From Algicola sagamiensis DSM 14643 (GTDB lineage Bacteria > Pseudomonadota > Gammaproteobacteria > Enterobacterales > Alteromonadaceae), in NCBI RefSeq assembly GCF_000374485.1, contig NZ_KB894492.1:332508-396507 (forward strand): DNA of 64,000 nt. Direction: 5' to 3'. Under the pieces are notes generated by a model, which ran no database searches, was not told the origin of the DNA, and worked only from the letters and a program-made list of their open reading frames with translations. Positions 45,721-55,814 of the stretch are shown piece by piece. Numbering within the stretch: the stretch's first letter is position 1; every line of letters begins with the position of its first letter. The translations under genes were made by a program, and so were the position numbers.

Positions 45721-46323
45721 ATGAACCTCAAAGTCGATACATCATCTATCGAGTTATCAGAACTTACCTTGGAAAATGTCGGGTCATGGCCCATTGTTGT
45801 CAAGCTTTTTGCATTTTTGTTGGCAGGCGTGATGACATTGGCTCTACTATTTTTTGTTCTGGTTGATGATACGATGACACGGTATGACTCACTTGTTCAA
45901 CAAGAGCAGTCACTTCGGACGGATTACCGCAATATGTATGCCAAGGCTGCAAACCTTGATTTATATCGTCAGCAAATGAAAGATATGGAAGCGACATTCG
46001 CAACCTTGCTGAAGAAATTGCCGACAACCCATGAGACCCCAGGATTGCTGGATGATATTACCTATATTGGTACTACAACCGGACTTTCATTTCAGCAAAT
46101 TAATTGGCAGCCTGAGGTAGAGAAAGAGTTCTACACGGAGTTACCTCTAAAAATACGTGTTGTTGGTCAGTATCATGACTTTGGGGAATTTGTGAGTAAA
46201 GTTGCAGCCCTGCCACGTATTGTCAGCCTGCATGACTTTAACATTAAGTCGCAGCAGGGCGATTTGTTGCTCTTCGATGTAGTCGCTAAGACATATCGTT
46301 ACAAAGAGCCGAGGGGTAAGTAA
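45721..46323 (+). CDS. pilO: Type IV pilus assembly protein PilO
   Basis: A 200-residue inner-membrane protein with one span (VVKLFAFLLAGVMTLALLFFV), a coiled coil (QQEQSLRTDYRNMYAKAANL) and a periplasmic ferredoxin-like domain. It forms heterodimers with PilN and links to PilP. Starts 2 nt after pilN. Confidence 0.96.
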   Translation: MNLKVDTSSIELSELTLENVGSWPIVVKLFAFLLAGVMTLALLFFVLVDDTMTRYDSLVQQEQSLRTDYRNMYAKAANLDLYRQQMKDMEATFATLLKKLPTTHETPGLLDDITYIGTTTGLSFQQINWQPEVEKEFYTELPLKIRVVGQYHDFGEFVSKVAALPRIVSLHDFNIKSQQGDLLLFDVVAKTYRYKEPRGK

Positions 46324-46850
46324 TGATCCGTAAATACCTACTTTTGTGCATAACGCCGTTCTTCCTGACTGCTTGTTTTGACGATATTGAAGACCTTCAA
46401 GACTATACTGAGCAAGTCAAAAGCGAAGTTACACGCCGAATTGAACCAATGCCCGAATTTAAAGAATTCGAGCATATCGCGTATACAGGACGTGATAGAC
46501 GCAGTCCATTTGTAGAACCGAAGCCTGAAGCAATTCAGGATAAGCTATTACAAATTCAAGACTGTTTACACCCAAATCCCCGTCGGAAAAAAGGCCCTTT
46601 GGAGAAATTCGCTTTGGATAACCTAGCGATGAAAGGAACTTTGGGCAGTGATGAGGAGCTTTGGGCACTGATCCAGGCATCGGATGGTTCATTACACCGT
46701 GTTAAGCGCGGATTTTTTATGGGACTTTATCACGGTCAGATTGTGCGTGTGAGTCCGAATGAAGTTGAAATCGTGGAACTGATTCCGGATGGCTCTGGGT
46801 GTTGGAAAGAGCGTCCATCAGTCGTACAAATGATAGAGCCTGTACTGTAA
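46323..46850 (+). CDS. pilP: Type IV pilus lipoprotein PilP
   Basis: A 175-residue lipoprotein with lipobox LTAC (Cys18). It bridges the PilN-PilO complex and the secretin PilQ. The C-terminal beta domain has LAMKGTLGSDEELWALIQAS and VKRGFFMGLYHGQIV, the PilQ-binding fold. Overlaps pilO by one base. Confidence 0.95.
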   Translation: MIRKYLLLCITPFFLTACFDDIEDLQDYTEQVKSEVTRRIEPMPEFKEFEHIAYTGRDRRSPFVEPKPEAIQDKLLQIQDCLHPNPRRKKGPLEKFALDNLAMKGTLGSDEELWALIQASDGSLHRVKRGFFMGLYHGQIVRVSPNEVEIVELIPDGSGCWKERPSVVQMIEPVL

Positions 46851-46861
46851 GCAGGGTATGG

Positions 46862-48943
46862 ATGTTAATTAGGCAAGCAATTATGATGAACTTAAGAACA
46901 ACAAGACTTAACAAATTTATCAGTTGGTTAGGACTGACTTTGCTCGTCTGTTTACTATCGGGACAGGCTAATGCGGTACCTCTTTTGTATGAGCTGCGTT
47001 ATAACCCTGTCATCGAAGGTCAGACTGAGCTGGAATTTATCTTTGATGAAGAACTCTATATTGAGCCGTCCATTCAGGTTTTTAATGAACCGGCCCGAAT
47101 CGAAGTGTTCTTTGATGAAGCTGATTTTGATGAGAGTTTGGAAGAACTCATCATTGATAAAGCGGGCGTCAAAAATGTTAAATCGGAATTCGTGGACGAA
47201 GGCTTCCGGGTGACGATTTATCTTGAATTCTTGAAAATTTACCAAACCCGTGTATCTCAGGACCGCTTCTATCTTACAATCTCAGATAATGTTGTAACAG
47301 ACGAAGCAGTCCAACAGTCACAAACGGAAGATGATGCCTATATCAATAAAATTCAGGCAATTGATTTTCGCCGCGGTGTGAAAGGTGATGGCCGATTACT
47401 TGTTTTCCTTGAAGAGAATATGGCAGCGGTCGATGTTTTAGAAAAAGCAGGTAAGATCATCATTGAGTTCCACAATACTGACATTCTAGGTGATTTGATT
47501 TACCAGTTGGATGTTGTTGACTTCGGAACTGTTGTAACAAAAATAGAGACATTCAAAGAGGCGAGTAATAGTCGACTTGTGGTTGATACCAGTGGCTCAT
47601 TTAAATATGAGTATCAGCAAGTTGATAATATATTCACTTTATCCGTGATTAAAGATGAGTCTGCACGAAGTTTCCTTGATGGTGGTCGTGAATATAAAGG
47701 TGAGCCGATATCACTGAACTTCCAGGATATTCCTGTCCGAACAGTCCTTCAAATTATCGCGGATTATAATGGCTTCAACTTAGTCACCAGTGATTCAGTC
47801 CAAGGGAACATTACACTCCGTCTTGACGGGGTTCCATGGGATCAAGCCCTAGATATTGTCTTGAAAGTTCGTGGTTTGGATAAACGAATGGATGGCAATA
47901 TCCTAATGGTTGCACCAGGTGAAGAACTTGCTGCTCGTGAGGCGAGAGAGCTTCAGGCAAGAAAGCAAGTACAGGAGCTGGAACCCCTTTATACCGAGTT
48001 TATTCAGGTGAATTACTCGAAAGCAGATGAGATGGCGAAATTGCTGAAAGGTGAGGGCACCTCTCTTTTGACTGAACGGGGTAATGTCAGCACGGACACG
48101 CGTACCAATGTCTTAATTGTTCGTGATACCGCTTCAACAATTGAAAGCGTGCAGCGTATGGTTAAAGTGCTTGATCGTCCGGTTGAGCAAGTTGTGATTG
48201 AATCTCGTATTGTGACCGTAAATGATACCGCCAGTGATGGTTTGGGTGTCCGGTGGGGTGTTTCAGATCAACAGAATAGCCTTGGGATTTCAGGGACGTT
48301 GGCAGGTGCGCAAACCATTCAAGGCGGCACAGTACCCGCTTCAAACCAGCGCTTAAATGTAAACCTCCCAGTCGCAGGTGCGGGTTCGATTGGTTTTCAT
48401 GTTGCGAAGCTAAGGGATGGCACGATTCTAGATCTTGAATTGCAAGCAATTGAAAATGAAAACCAAGGTGAGATTATTGCAAGTCCACGTTTAACGACTG
48501 CCAATGAGCAAAAGGCACGGATTGAACAGGGTGTTGAACTTCCTTATGTTTCAGCTTCATCAAGTGGTGCAACGACGGTCACCTTCAAAAAAGCTGTACT
48601 AAGTCTTGAAGTAACGCCACACATAACACCAGATGATAAAGTCGTTCTTGATTTGAAAATCACTCAGGATACGCAAGGTGATATCGTTCAAACAGCGACA
48701 GGTCAAGCTGTGGCAATTAACACGCAGGAAATTAATACGCAGGTCCTCGTGAACAATGGTGAAACGATTGTCCTTGGTGGTGTTTATCAGAATAGTACGA
48801 CAAATAGTGAAACAAAGGTGCCACTATTAGGTGACATTCCTTATTTGGGTGCTCTGTTCCGAAGCACACGTAGTGAAAACATTAAGCGAGAGCTGATGAT
48901 CTTCGTTACACCAAGAATTTCCCAGCAAGCCCCGATTAATTAA
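46862..48943 (+). CDS. pilQ: Type IV pilus secretin PilQ
   Basis: A 693-residue outer-membrane secretin from the ATG at 46862, with AGGG 6 nt upstream. The in-frame opening at 46799 overlaps pilP and lacks a signal peptide at its start. The signal peptide is about SWLGLTLLVCLLSGQANA. AMIN-type and N0/N1 domains follow (SLNFQDIPVRTVLQIIADYN, then LVIRDTASTIE-like LIVRDTA), and a C-terminal secretin domain (VPLLGDIPYLGALFRST). It forms the pore for pilus fibres. Confidence 0.96.
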   Translation: MLIRQAIMMNLRTTRLNKFISWLGLTLLVCLLSGQANAVPLLYELRYNPVIEGQTELEFIFDEELYIEPSIQVFNEPARIEVFFDEADFDESLEELIIDKAGVKNVKSEFVDEGFRVTIYLEFLKIYQTRVSQDRFYLTISDNVVTDEAVQQSQTEDDAYINKIQAIDFRRGVKGDGRLLVFLEENMAAVDVLEKAGKIIIEFHNTDILGDLIYQLDVVDFGTVVTKIETFKEASNSRLVVDTSGSFKYEYQQVDNIFTLSVIKDESARSFLDGGREYKGEPISLNFQDIPVRTVLQIIADYNGFNLVTSDSVQGNITLRLDGVPWDQALDIVLKVRGLDKRMDGNILMVAPGEELAAREARELQARKQVQELEPLYTEFIQVNYSKADEMAKLLKGEGTSLLTERGNVSTDTRTNVLIVRDTASTIESVQRMVKVLDRPVEQVVIESRIVTVNDTASDGLGVRWGVSDQQNSLGISGTLAGAQTIQGGTVPASNQRLNVNLPVAGAGSIGFHVAKLRDGTILDLELQAIENENQGEIIASPRLTTANEQKARIEQGVELPYVSASSSGATTVTFKKAVLSLEVTPHITPDDKVVLDLKITQDTQGDIVQTATGQAVAINTQEINTQVLVNNGETIVLGGVYQNSTTNSETKVPLLGDIPYLGALFRSTRSENIKRELMIFVTPRISQQAPIN

Positions 48944-48951
48944 TAAGTTAC

Positions 48952-48992
48952 CGCTGCCTGTCTTCCGGCGGGCAGCGACATCATATATTTTT
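48952..48992 (+). terminator. Probable terminator after pilQ
   Basis: CGCTGCC (48952-48958) pairs with GGCAGCG (48971-48977), with further wobble pairs inside and a TTCC loop. TATATTTTTC follows some 8 nt later, so the T run is slightly displaced. It separates the pil genes from aroK. Confidence 0.5.
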
Positions 48993-49090
48993 CTTGCATT
49001 ACCTATACATTTGTTGAGATAATTCCCGGCCTCGAAATGCCTTGGAGCGGTGTGTTTAATTAACTCGACATATGATTTTGTACGAGAGCT

Positions 49091-49609
49091 ATGGCTGAAA
49101 AACGTAATATCTTTCTTGTAGGCCCTATGGGTGCCGGTAAAAGTACAATTGGACGTCATCTTGCAGATCAACTTCATCTGGATTTCTTTGACTCTGACCA
49201 GGAAATAGAGCGCCGCACAGGTGCTGATATTGGTTGGGTTTTTGATATCGAAGGTGAAGATGGTTTCAGAAAACGTGAAGAAACAGTGATCAGTGATTTG
49301 ACTGAGAAGCAAGGTATTGTACTTGCGACTGGCGGTGGATCTGTGTTAAGCAGAGACGTCCGTAACAAACTCTCTGCACGTGGTATCGTTGTCTATTTAG
49401 AGACGCCAATTGATAAGCAGGTTGCGAGAACCCAACGGGATAAACGCAGACCTTTACTCCAGACGGAAGAAAATCCTCGGGATGTTCTAGTGCGCCTTTC
49501 TGAAGAGCGTAATCCACTGTATGAAGAAGTCGCGGACTTCGTCGTTCAAACCGACGAACAAAGCGCAAAGGTTGTCGCGAATCAAATTATTGATCGCTTA
49601 GACTTTTAA
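49091..49609 (+). CDS. aroK: Shikimate kinase I
   Basis: A 172-residue kinase phosphorylating shikimate. Walker A is [11 protein letters not shown] (residues 11-21), with [14 protein letters not shown] and ATGGGSVL motifs. Standard neighbour of aroB downstream of pilQ. Confidence 0.98.
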   Translation: MAEKRNIFLVGPMGAGKSTIGRHLADQLHLDFFDSDQEIERRTGADIGWVFDIEGEDGFRKREETVISDLTEKQGIVLATGGGSVLSRDVRNKLSARGIVVYLETPIDKQVARTQRDKRRPLLQTEENPRDVLVRLSEERNPLYEEVADFVVQTDEQSAKVVANQIIDRLDF

Positions 49610-49627
49610 CGAAGCGGAGCTGTGTTC

Positions 49628-50692
49628 ATGATAGAGATGGAAGTATCCCTTGGCGAACGCAGCTATCCGATTTATATCGGACAATCACTCTTTTCTTCTT
49701 TATCTGCAAAACGCCTTATTTCGACGCAGCGTGTTGCAGTGATAAGCAATTCAACGATCTATCCACTTTATCAAACACAAATCCAAAGCTGGCTAAAAGA
49801 TTTTGATGTTCTACCAGTCATCATTGATGATGGGGAGCAATATAAGAATCTTCAGACTTTTGAAGCTGTGGTCGGGCAGTTACTCTCTGCGAACTTGGGG
49901 CGTGATACAACATTGATTGCATTGGGCGGTGGTGTCGTTGGTGATCTTTGTGGGTTTGTTGCTGCATGTTATCAGCGTGGCATTCCGTTTATTCAGATCC
50001 CCACCTCATTATTGGCACAAGTTGACTCATCCGTTGGTGGAAAAACAGCAGTGAATCACTTGTTGGGTAAGAACATGATTGGTGCATTTTATCAGCCAAA
50101 ACAAGTGCTGATTGATACGGACATGTTGAATACATTACCACCAAGAGAGTTCTCAGCGGGTATGGCAGAAGTGATCAAATATGGGATCTTATGGGATAGA
50201 GATTTTTTTGATTGGATTGTGAAGCATCAGTCTGACATTCTTGCCAAAGAGCCGACTGTGATCCAATCGATGATCCAGCGCTGCTGTGAAATCAAAGCGG
50301 AAGTTGTCTCCAAAGATGAAAAAGAAGAGGGGTTGAGAGCACTCCTGAATCTAGGGCATACCTTTGGGCACGCGATTGAAGCTGAGTTAGGATATGGTGA
50401 CTGGCTACATGGTGAAGCCGTTGCTGCTGGTATGGTTTATGCGATGATGATTGCTCAGTTGAGAAATTGGCTTCCACAATCGGATGTTGACGCTGTAAAA
50501 TCAATTTTAGCTGTATTCCAACTGCCTGTTGAGGGGCCGCAATCAATGCGAGCCAAAGACTATATTCCACATATGCAAAAGGATAAGAAGAATAAAGAAG
50601 GGACGATGCGCTTTATTCTACCTACTCAGATTGGCCGAACTGCTATATTTGATGATGTTCGATTCGATGAACTCCAAGCGATCCTCGGATAA
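49628..50692 (+). CDS. aroB: 3-Dehydroquinate synthase
   Basis: A 354-residue NAD-dependent enzyme of the shikimate pathway. The ATG at 49628 has GGAG 8 nt upstream and is preferred over the GTG at 49622. It shows ALGGGVVGDLCGFVAA, QIPTSLLAQVDSSVGGKT and the metal-binding LNLGHTFGHAIE. Confidence 0.98.
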   Translation: MIEMEVSLGERSYPIYIGQSLFSSLSAKRLISTQRVAVISNSTIYPLYQTQIQSWLKDFDVLPVIIDDGEQYKNLQTFEAVVGQLLSANLGRDTTLIALGGGVVGDLCGFVAACYQRGIPFIQIPTSLLAQVDSSVGGKTAVNHLLGKNMIGAFYQPKQVLIDTDMLNTLPPREFSAGMAEVIKYGILWDRDFFDWIVKHQSDILAKEPTVIQSMIQRCCEIKAEVVSKDEKEEGLRALLNLGHTFGHAIEAELGYGDWLHGEAVAAGMVYAMMIAQLRNWLPQSDVDAVKSILAVFQLPVEGPQSMRAKDYIPHMQKDKKNKEGTMRFILPTQIGRTAIFDDVRFDELQAILG

Positions 50693-50790
50693 TCAACGAG
50701 TTATCATACTTTTCCCTATTCCTCCTCTATACAGCGCTCCAAATAACTTGATAAGATGCCGTCAGTGGCACACATGTTAAACAAATTCCA

Positions 50791-52128
50791 ATGTTAGATC
50801 ATGATGAACTCTTTGAACGATTAGATTTTCTGATTCGGTACACCCAGTCCGTTGTTTTTTTGATTACGCAGCCACAGCCGAGTGTTTTACCGGAGCCTGT
50901 CAACCTCGACCGCGTTGCACCAGAGGCAAATAGAGCTTTTTTGTCGGCAACACAAGAGCAAAGCTTAGACATCATCTCTCATCAACTTTTTCAACAATGG
51001 TTTCCGAATGACGAGATTGATCCTGAGCTCCCTTTGTTTGAATCTTTTGAAATATTGGCCAGCCAATCAACGGATCATTACTTAATGATGATCCAGAACT
51101 TCGATCAACTGTGGGAATCTATCCAGCGCGAGCTTGCGATACTTTTAAATTGCTCATCAAAGATTCGGGTTATTTTTATTGTGAATGAGGCTGATCGGAT
51201 TACTGCACCTATTCGTCAGATGTTACCAGAGCCCGTTGAGATTTATTGCCCATCTTATACTTCACAATCCATGCTTCATGAGTTCAATCACTCACCTTCA
51301 ACGCAACCTGAACAGAAGAATTTTCGACCATTATCTCGCTTTTTTTATTTGTTTGGTTTTGCAGTGACCATGGCTATCGGTGTTTTTGGAGCGCTTCGGT
51401 CTTTATACCAAATTGAGGAAAGCCCACAACAACACGCTTTATCGAAACAAAAAAATAAGCCAACTGACCACGTAGAAGCGATAGAAACAATTTCACAGAC
51501 ACCGTCTGTAGATCAGACTGTACTTGACCCTCAACACTTATATCAGGGCGTTGAACAAGCAAATGCATTAAAAAATCCGGCTAAGTCAGAGAATGAACTT
51601 TTGGATGAGCCCAAAAGCTATCCGGATAAAACTGTTGAGCAAGAAAGTTCTATCGGATCTGATGAAGAGAATATTGAACAAACGGTTGATACTGAGTTAG
51701 TACTCAATGAAGAGATTGTTTCTATTGAAACAGTCAAAGAACCCCCAACACCAATGGCGAATGAAGCTGGTCCCCCTCAGCTTGAGCAAACACATGAACA
51801 GATTTATTTAAATCGTTTTGATCACCAAAAGATTTTGGATTTTCCGGAAGGCACTTATATTTTACAGTTAGCAGGGCTGAGTCAGGAAAGTGTGATGAAG
51901 AAATTTATTTCAGAGTATCAGCAACTCAATGACCTGCTTGTCTATCAAACGCAGCGGCAATCCAAAGACTGGTATATTGTGTTGATGGGGCCATTCCAAA
52001 ACAGAGATGATGCAAAATCACATATCTCCTCATTACCAAAATCGCTACAGAAGCAGTCACCTTGGTCGAAGCCAACAAAAGCAGTACAAGAAGAAATAAA
52101 AATAAATCAAAAAAGACTACTTCAATAG
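50791..52128 (+). CDS. damX: DamX-like cell-division SPOR-domain protein
   Basis: A 445-residue protein with a cytoplasmic region of about 175 residues, one membrane span (FFYLFGFAVTMAIGVFGAL) and a Pro/Glu/Ser-rich periplasmic linker. A C-terminal SPOR domain follows (TYILQLAGLSQESVMKKFIS, then WYIVLMGPFQNRDDAKSHI). SPOR domains bind denuded glycans at the septum. Its place between aroB and dam is the conserved site of damX. Confidence 0.93.
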   Translation: MLDHDELFERLDFLIRYTQSVVFLITQPQPSVLPEPVNLDRVAPEANRAFLSATQEQSLDIISHQLFQQWFPNDEIDPELPLFESFEILASQSTDHYLMMIQNFDQLWESIQRELAILLNCSSKIRVIFIVNEADRITAPIRQMLPEPVEIYCPSYTSQSMLHEFNHSPSTQPEQKNFRPLSRFFYLFGFAVTMAIGVFGALRSLYQIEESPQQHALSKQKNKPTDHVEAIETISQTPSVDQTVLDPQHLYQGVEQANALKNPAKSENELLDEPKSYPDKTVEQESSIGSDEENIEQTVDTELVLNEEIVSIETVKEPPTPMANEAGPPQLEQTHEQIYLNRFDHQKILDFPEGTYILQLAGLSQESVMKKFISEYQQLNDLLVYQTQRQSKDWYIVLMGPFQNRDDAKSHISSLPKSLQKQSPWSKPTKAVQEEIKINQKRLLQ

Positions 52129-52182
52129 CTGAGAAACGTTTTAAAATACGCGTTTTATTTTGAAAGAAGTGCAGACGCCAGA

Positions 52183-53019
52183 ATGGCTAAAAAAAAGTAC
52201 CGAGCATTTTTAAAGTGGGCTGGCGGTAAGTACGCGTTGGTCGAAGATATTGCTGCATTTTTGCCAAAAGAAGGGCGTTTAGTTGAGCCTTTTGTTGGTG
52301 CTGGTTCTGTTTTCTTGAATACGGATTTTGAGTCGTATGTGCTCAATGATATCAACAAGGATCTCATCCATCTTTATCAGCTTTTGCAAACAAAGCATGA
52401 CGTCTATATTGCTGAAGCGCGTAAGCTTTTTTCTCCTGAAAATAATCAAAAAAATCGCTATTTAGAGATCAGAGCAGCATTTAATGCCAGCCGAGATACG
52501 TTTGAGCGATCGCTGCTGTTTTTATATTTAAACCGCCACGGTTACAATGGCCTGTGTCGCTATAACTTAAAGGGTGGATTCAACGTCCCATTTGGTTCAT
52601 ACAAAAAACCATATTTTCCAGAAAAAGAGCTTCATTTTTTTGCAGAAAAATCGCAAAAAGCTGAGTTTACCTGCATGGATTATAAGAGTTTATTCAACAA
52701 GCTGAAAACTGGAGATATTGTTTACTGTGATCCGCCCTATGTCCCCTTAAGTAAAACAGCTTCATTTACTACTTATGCGGGGAATGGGTTTTCACTTGAT
52801 GATCAAGCTGAACTTGCAAACCAAGCAGAGCAAGCATCCTTTGGAAAGGGTATACCGGTCCTGATTAGTAACCATGATACAACACTCACCCGCAAGATTT
52901 ATGAACAAGCGACGGACTTAAAACAAAAATATGTTGGCCGAACAATCAGTCAGAAGGGGCATACACGCCAAAAGGTGAAAGAGTTATTCGCGATGTATCA
53001 CCCACAGTCACATAAATAA
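52183..53019 (+). CDS. dam: DNA adenine methylase Dam
   Basis: A 278-residue N6-adenine methyltransferase acting on GATC. It has KWAGGKYALVEDI at the N-terminus, VEPFVGAGSVFLN (SAM site) and the catalytic DPPY (about residue 183). It directs mismatch repair and replication control. Follows damX, as in E. coli. Confidence 0.98.
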   Translation: MAKKKYRAFLKWAGGKYALVEDIAAFLPKEGRLVEPFVGAGSVFLNTDFESYVLNDINKDLIHLYQLLQTKHDVYIAEARKLFSPENNQKNRYLEIRAAFNASRDTFERSLLFLYLNRHGYNGLCRYNLKGGFNVPFGSYKKPYFPEKELHFFAEKSQKAEFTCMDYKSLFNKLKTGDIVYCDPPYVPLSKTASFTTYAGNGFSLDDQAELANQAEQASFGKGIPVLISNHDTTLTRKIYEQATDLKQKYVGRTISQKGHTRQKVKELFAMYHPQSHK

Positions 53020-53066
53020 TCCATAGGTAGGCAAACCATGATCGTAGTACGCTTTTATAAGACAAC

Positions 53067-53276
53067 TTAAAGCAATACTAATTGTACGATCCCCATCAAA
53101 CTGACAAGAAAGATTATAAGAAAAAGAATACCTGCAACAGCGTAAGGCCAGAAACTTTGTTGGAAATCTTCTTCTCTTCTCCGATTACTCTGGACACCAA
53201 AAGCAGCGGCAAAGACACTTTGCACAATCATCAAAAGATTAAAACGTGTTTTTTTTGGCACAGTCTTTACGGACAT
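53067..53276 (-). CDS. DUF2970 family membrane protein
   Basis: A 69-residue protein from the ATG at 53276, which has AGGA upstream. The motif VQSVFAAAFGVQSNRRREED and a C-terminal membrane span (AVAGILFLIIFLVSLMGIV) are typical of DUF2970. Function unknown. Convergent to dam. Confidence 0.85.
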   Translation of the reverse strand: MSVKTVPKKTRFNLLMIVQSVFAAAFGVQSNRRREEDFQQSFWPYAVAGILFLIIFLVSLMGIVQLVLL

Positions 53277-53277
53277 A

Positions 53278-53580
53278 TTAAGGTCCTTCATTTGCTGGTG
53301 GTTGATAACGACGCTTGGGTTGGAAGTTCATCAACTCGAATAGATCAACGAAATGAAATTGAAAAGAACGGCTGCTACCCGTAAACCAAGCAAACCAGCT
53401 TTGATTTGAAGCTTGCGCATGACAAATGTCTGTTGACACATCGGCGGAAGGCGCCAAGTGTTGTCCGTTTTTAACATGGGATTCAGTTGTCGTATCTCTT
53501 GTACACGCAGGCTCATGTTGAGATACATATAGCAAACTTAGGCTTAACGCTGATAACGCGAGTAGCGATTTCAATTTCAT
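53278..53580 (-). CDS. Secreted hypothetical protein
   Basis: A 100-residue protein with a signal peptide (KSLLALSALSLSLLYVSQ) and three cysteines in the first 60 residues. Otherwise it is polar, ending with a Pro-rich tail. No family recognised. It directly precedes the DUF2970 gene (1-nt gap), so they are probably coexpressed. Confidence 0.6.
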   Translation of the reverse strand: MKLKSLLALSALSLSLLYVSQHEPACTRDTTTESHVKNGQHLAPSADVSTDICHAQASNQSWFAWFTGSSRSFQFHFVDLFELMNFQPKRRYQPPANEGP

Positions 53581-53826
53581 ATTAAGAGACGCTCCATTGA
53601 ATACGTTACGGTCCTATACCACATAACAACTCATTCCGATTCTATATAAAAAGTGAACTGATCTCAATCGTCGATGTTCCTTTCTTTATAACGTGAGGCG
53701 TCATTATATTCATCGGTTAGCCGAGCAGGAAAACTGCCAGTGAAGGCTTTTCACAGATTGTTGCTTGCAAAGATAATCTTTGCCATTAGACAATGGCATA
53801 TTCTCATTTAAAGGCAGTGCAAAATA

Positions 53827-55194
53827 ATGCATCTACATATTCTTGGAATCTGCGGTACATTTATGGGTGGGATCGCAGCAATTGCAAAAGAGATGGGCAT
53901 CCATGTCACGGGTTCTGACCAACATGTTTACCCACCCATGAGCACACAACTGGAGTCTTTGGGGATCATATTGACCGAAGGGTATGCTCCTGCGCAATTG
54001 GAACCAGTACCCGATCTCATTTTGATTGGCAATGCGTTATCAAGAGGAAACCCGTGTGTAGAATATATTCTGGAGAAGGGCCTGCCATATATGTCAGGTG
54101 CACAGTGGCTATCAGAATATGTACTTAGAGAAAAGTGGGTGCTCGCTATTGCTGGTACACATGGAAAAACAACGACATCCAGTATCCTTGCATGGTTGCT
54201 GGAATATAACGGAATGAAACCTGGGTTTCTTATCGGTGGTGTACCAGAAAACTTTGGTGTATCTGCTCGCCTTGGGGAAATACCTTTTTTTGTCATTGAA
54301 GCAGATGAATATGACAGTGCATTTTTCGACAAACGTTCCAAGTTTATTCACTATCATCCGAAAACACTCATCCTGAATAATCTGGAGTTTGATCACGCCG
54401 ATATTTTCCGTGATTTACAGGATATCCAACGTCAATTTCATCACTTGATGAAGATTGTTCCTCAGAGTGGGAAAGTCATAGCGCCTGAAGATGACGTAGC
54501 ACTGGCAGAAGTTCGTGAACAAGGCATATGGTCCGAGCTGGAGTTGAGTGGCAAAGATGCTTCATGGTATGCGAAGAAAACTGAAAATGATTGCAGTACT
54601 TTTCAGATTTACTTTGAGGGGAAAGCACAAGGACAAGTTCAATGGCCTTTGATCGGTGAACATAATATGCAAAATGCACTGATGGCGATTGCCGCAGCTC
54701 GTCATGTCGGGGTTTTACCTGAGCATAGCATCGATGCTTTATCTCATTTTCAAGCGCCGAAAAGGCGACTGGAGAAACTTGGTGAGTTTGCAGGTGTTAC
54801 TGTCTATGATGATTTTGCGCATCATCCAACGGCGATTCAAACAACATTGTCAGGCTTACGCGACCATGTTGGTGAAGCCAAAATTGTTGCCGTATTGGAA
54901 GCTCGCTCTAATACGATGAAAATGGGCATTCATAAGACGACATTGCTGCCATCACTGGCGAAGGCAGACCAAATCCATGTACTTCAGTCGACATCACAAC
55001 AGTGGTCATTTGAGTCACTGAGTGGCGCTGAAGCAATTCAGATCCATCAAAATGTTGAAGAAATCCTTCATGCATTGCTTGAAAGCGTCGAAGATGGAGA
55101 CCATATCCTCATCATGAGCAATGGCGGGTTTGATGGTTTGCATCAAAAATTGATTCAGGCTTTATCTTTGAAAGCAGAGACGCATACTTCATGA
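53827..55194 (+). CDS. mpl: UDP-MurNAc:tripeptide ligase (murein recycling)
   Basis: A 455-residue Mur-type ligase that attaches recycled L-Ala-D-Glu-mDAP tripeptide to UDP-MurNAc. It has [20 protein letters not shown] motif [11 protein letters not shown] (about residues 111-121), [16 protein letters not shown] and [10 protein letters not shown]. Overlaps ubiX by ATGA. Confidence 0.97.
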   Translation: MHLHILGICGTFMGGIAAIAKEMGIHVTGSDQHVYPPMSTQLESLGIILTEGYAPAQLEPVPDLILIGNALSRGNPCVEYILEKGLPYMSGAQWLSEYVLREKWVLAIAGTHGKTTTSSILAWLLEYNGMKPGFLIGGVPENFGVSARLGEIPFFVIEADEYDSAFFDKRSKFIHYHPKTLILNNLEFDHADIFRDLQDIQRQFHHLMKIVPQSGKVIAPEDDVALAEVREQGIWSELELSGKDASWYAKKTENDCSTFQIYFEGKAQGQVQWPLIGEHNMQNALMAIAAARHVGVLPEHSIDALSHFQAPKRRLEKLGEFAGVTVYDDFAHHPTAIQTTLSGLRDHVGEAKIVAVLEARSNTMKMGIHKTTLLPSLAKADQIHVLQSTSQQWSFESLSGAEAIQIHQNVEEILHALLESVEDGDHILIMSNGGFDGLHQKLIQALSLKAETHTS

Positions 55195-55814
55195 AGAAAG
55201 ATCAACTCCAAGGAAAAATTACTGTTGCAATAACAGGCGCTTCTGGTGCGCCTTACGCTTTAAAGCTGATTCAGGCACTGGTGACGGCGAAGCAACAGGT
55301 TTACCTGATGGTTTCCAGTGCTGCACGTGTTGTATTGGCGACAGAGTCCGATATCCAATTTCCTTCAAAACCGGAAAAAGCGAGTGAGTTCTTTATACAA
55401 CTGACAAACGCCGAACCCGGGCAAATTGAAGTGTTTGGCAAAGACCAATGGTTTTCTCCGGTTGCGTCTGGCTCTGCTGCACCCAAAAAAATGGTTGTTT
55501 GCCCATGTAGCACGGGCAGTTTGGCATCTATCGCATTGGGAACCAGTGATAATTTGATTGAACGCGCTGCTGATGTGGTATTAAAGGAGCGTGGGAAGCT
55601 GGTTATAGTACCGCGTGAAACACCCTATAACGCAATCCATCTTGAGCACATGTTGAAACTGACGCAACTCGGTGCGGTGATCATGCCTGCTTCACCCGGA
55701 TTTTATCATTCACCAGAGTCAATTGATGACTTGGTTGACTTTATGGTTGCTCGAATTCTTGATCATTTAGAGGTGGAACAAATGCTTGTTCCACGATGGG
55801 GATATCAGAAGTAA
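55191..55814 (+). CDS. ubiX: Flavin prenyltransferase
   Basis: A 207-residue enzyme that makes the prenylated flavin cofactor of UbiD for ubiquinone synthesis. [14 protein letters not shown] at the N-terminus, [20 protein letters not shown], and VPRETP are characteristic. Coupled to mpl by an ATGA overlap. Confidence 0.96.
   Translation: MKKDQLQGKITVAITGASGAPYALKLIQALVTAKQQVYLMVSSAARVVLATESDIQFPSKPEKASEFFIQLTNAEPGQIEVFGKDQWFSPVASGSAAPKKMVVCPCSTGSLASIALGTSDNLIERAADVVLKERGKLVIVPRETPYNAIHLEHMLKLTQLGAVIMPASPGFYHSPESIDDLVDFMVARILDHLEVEQMLVPRWGYQK

Noticed and set aside
46799-46861. Longer start for pilQ
   Set aside because: It overlaps pilP and would bury the signal peptide behind extra polar residues.
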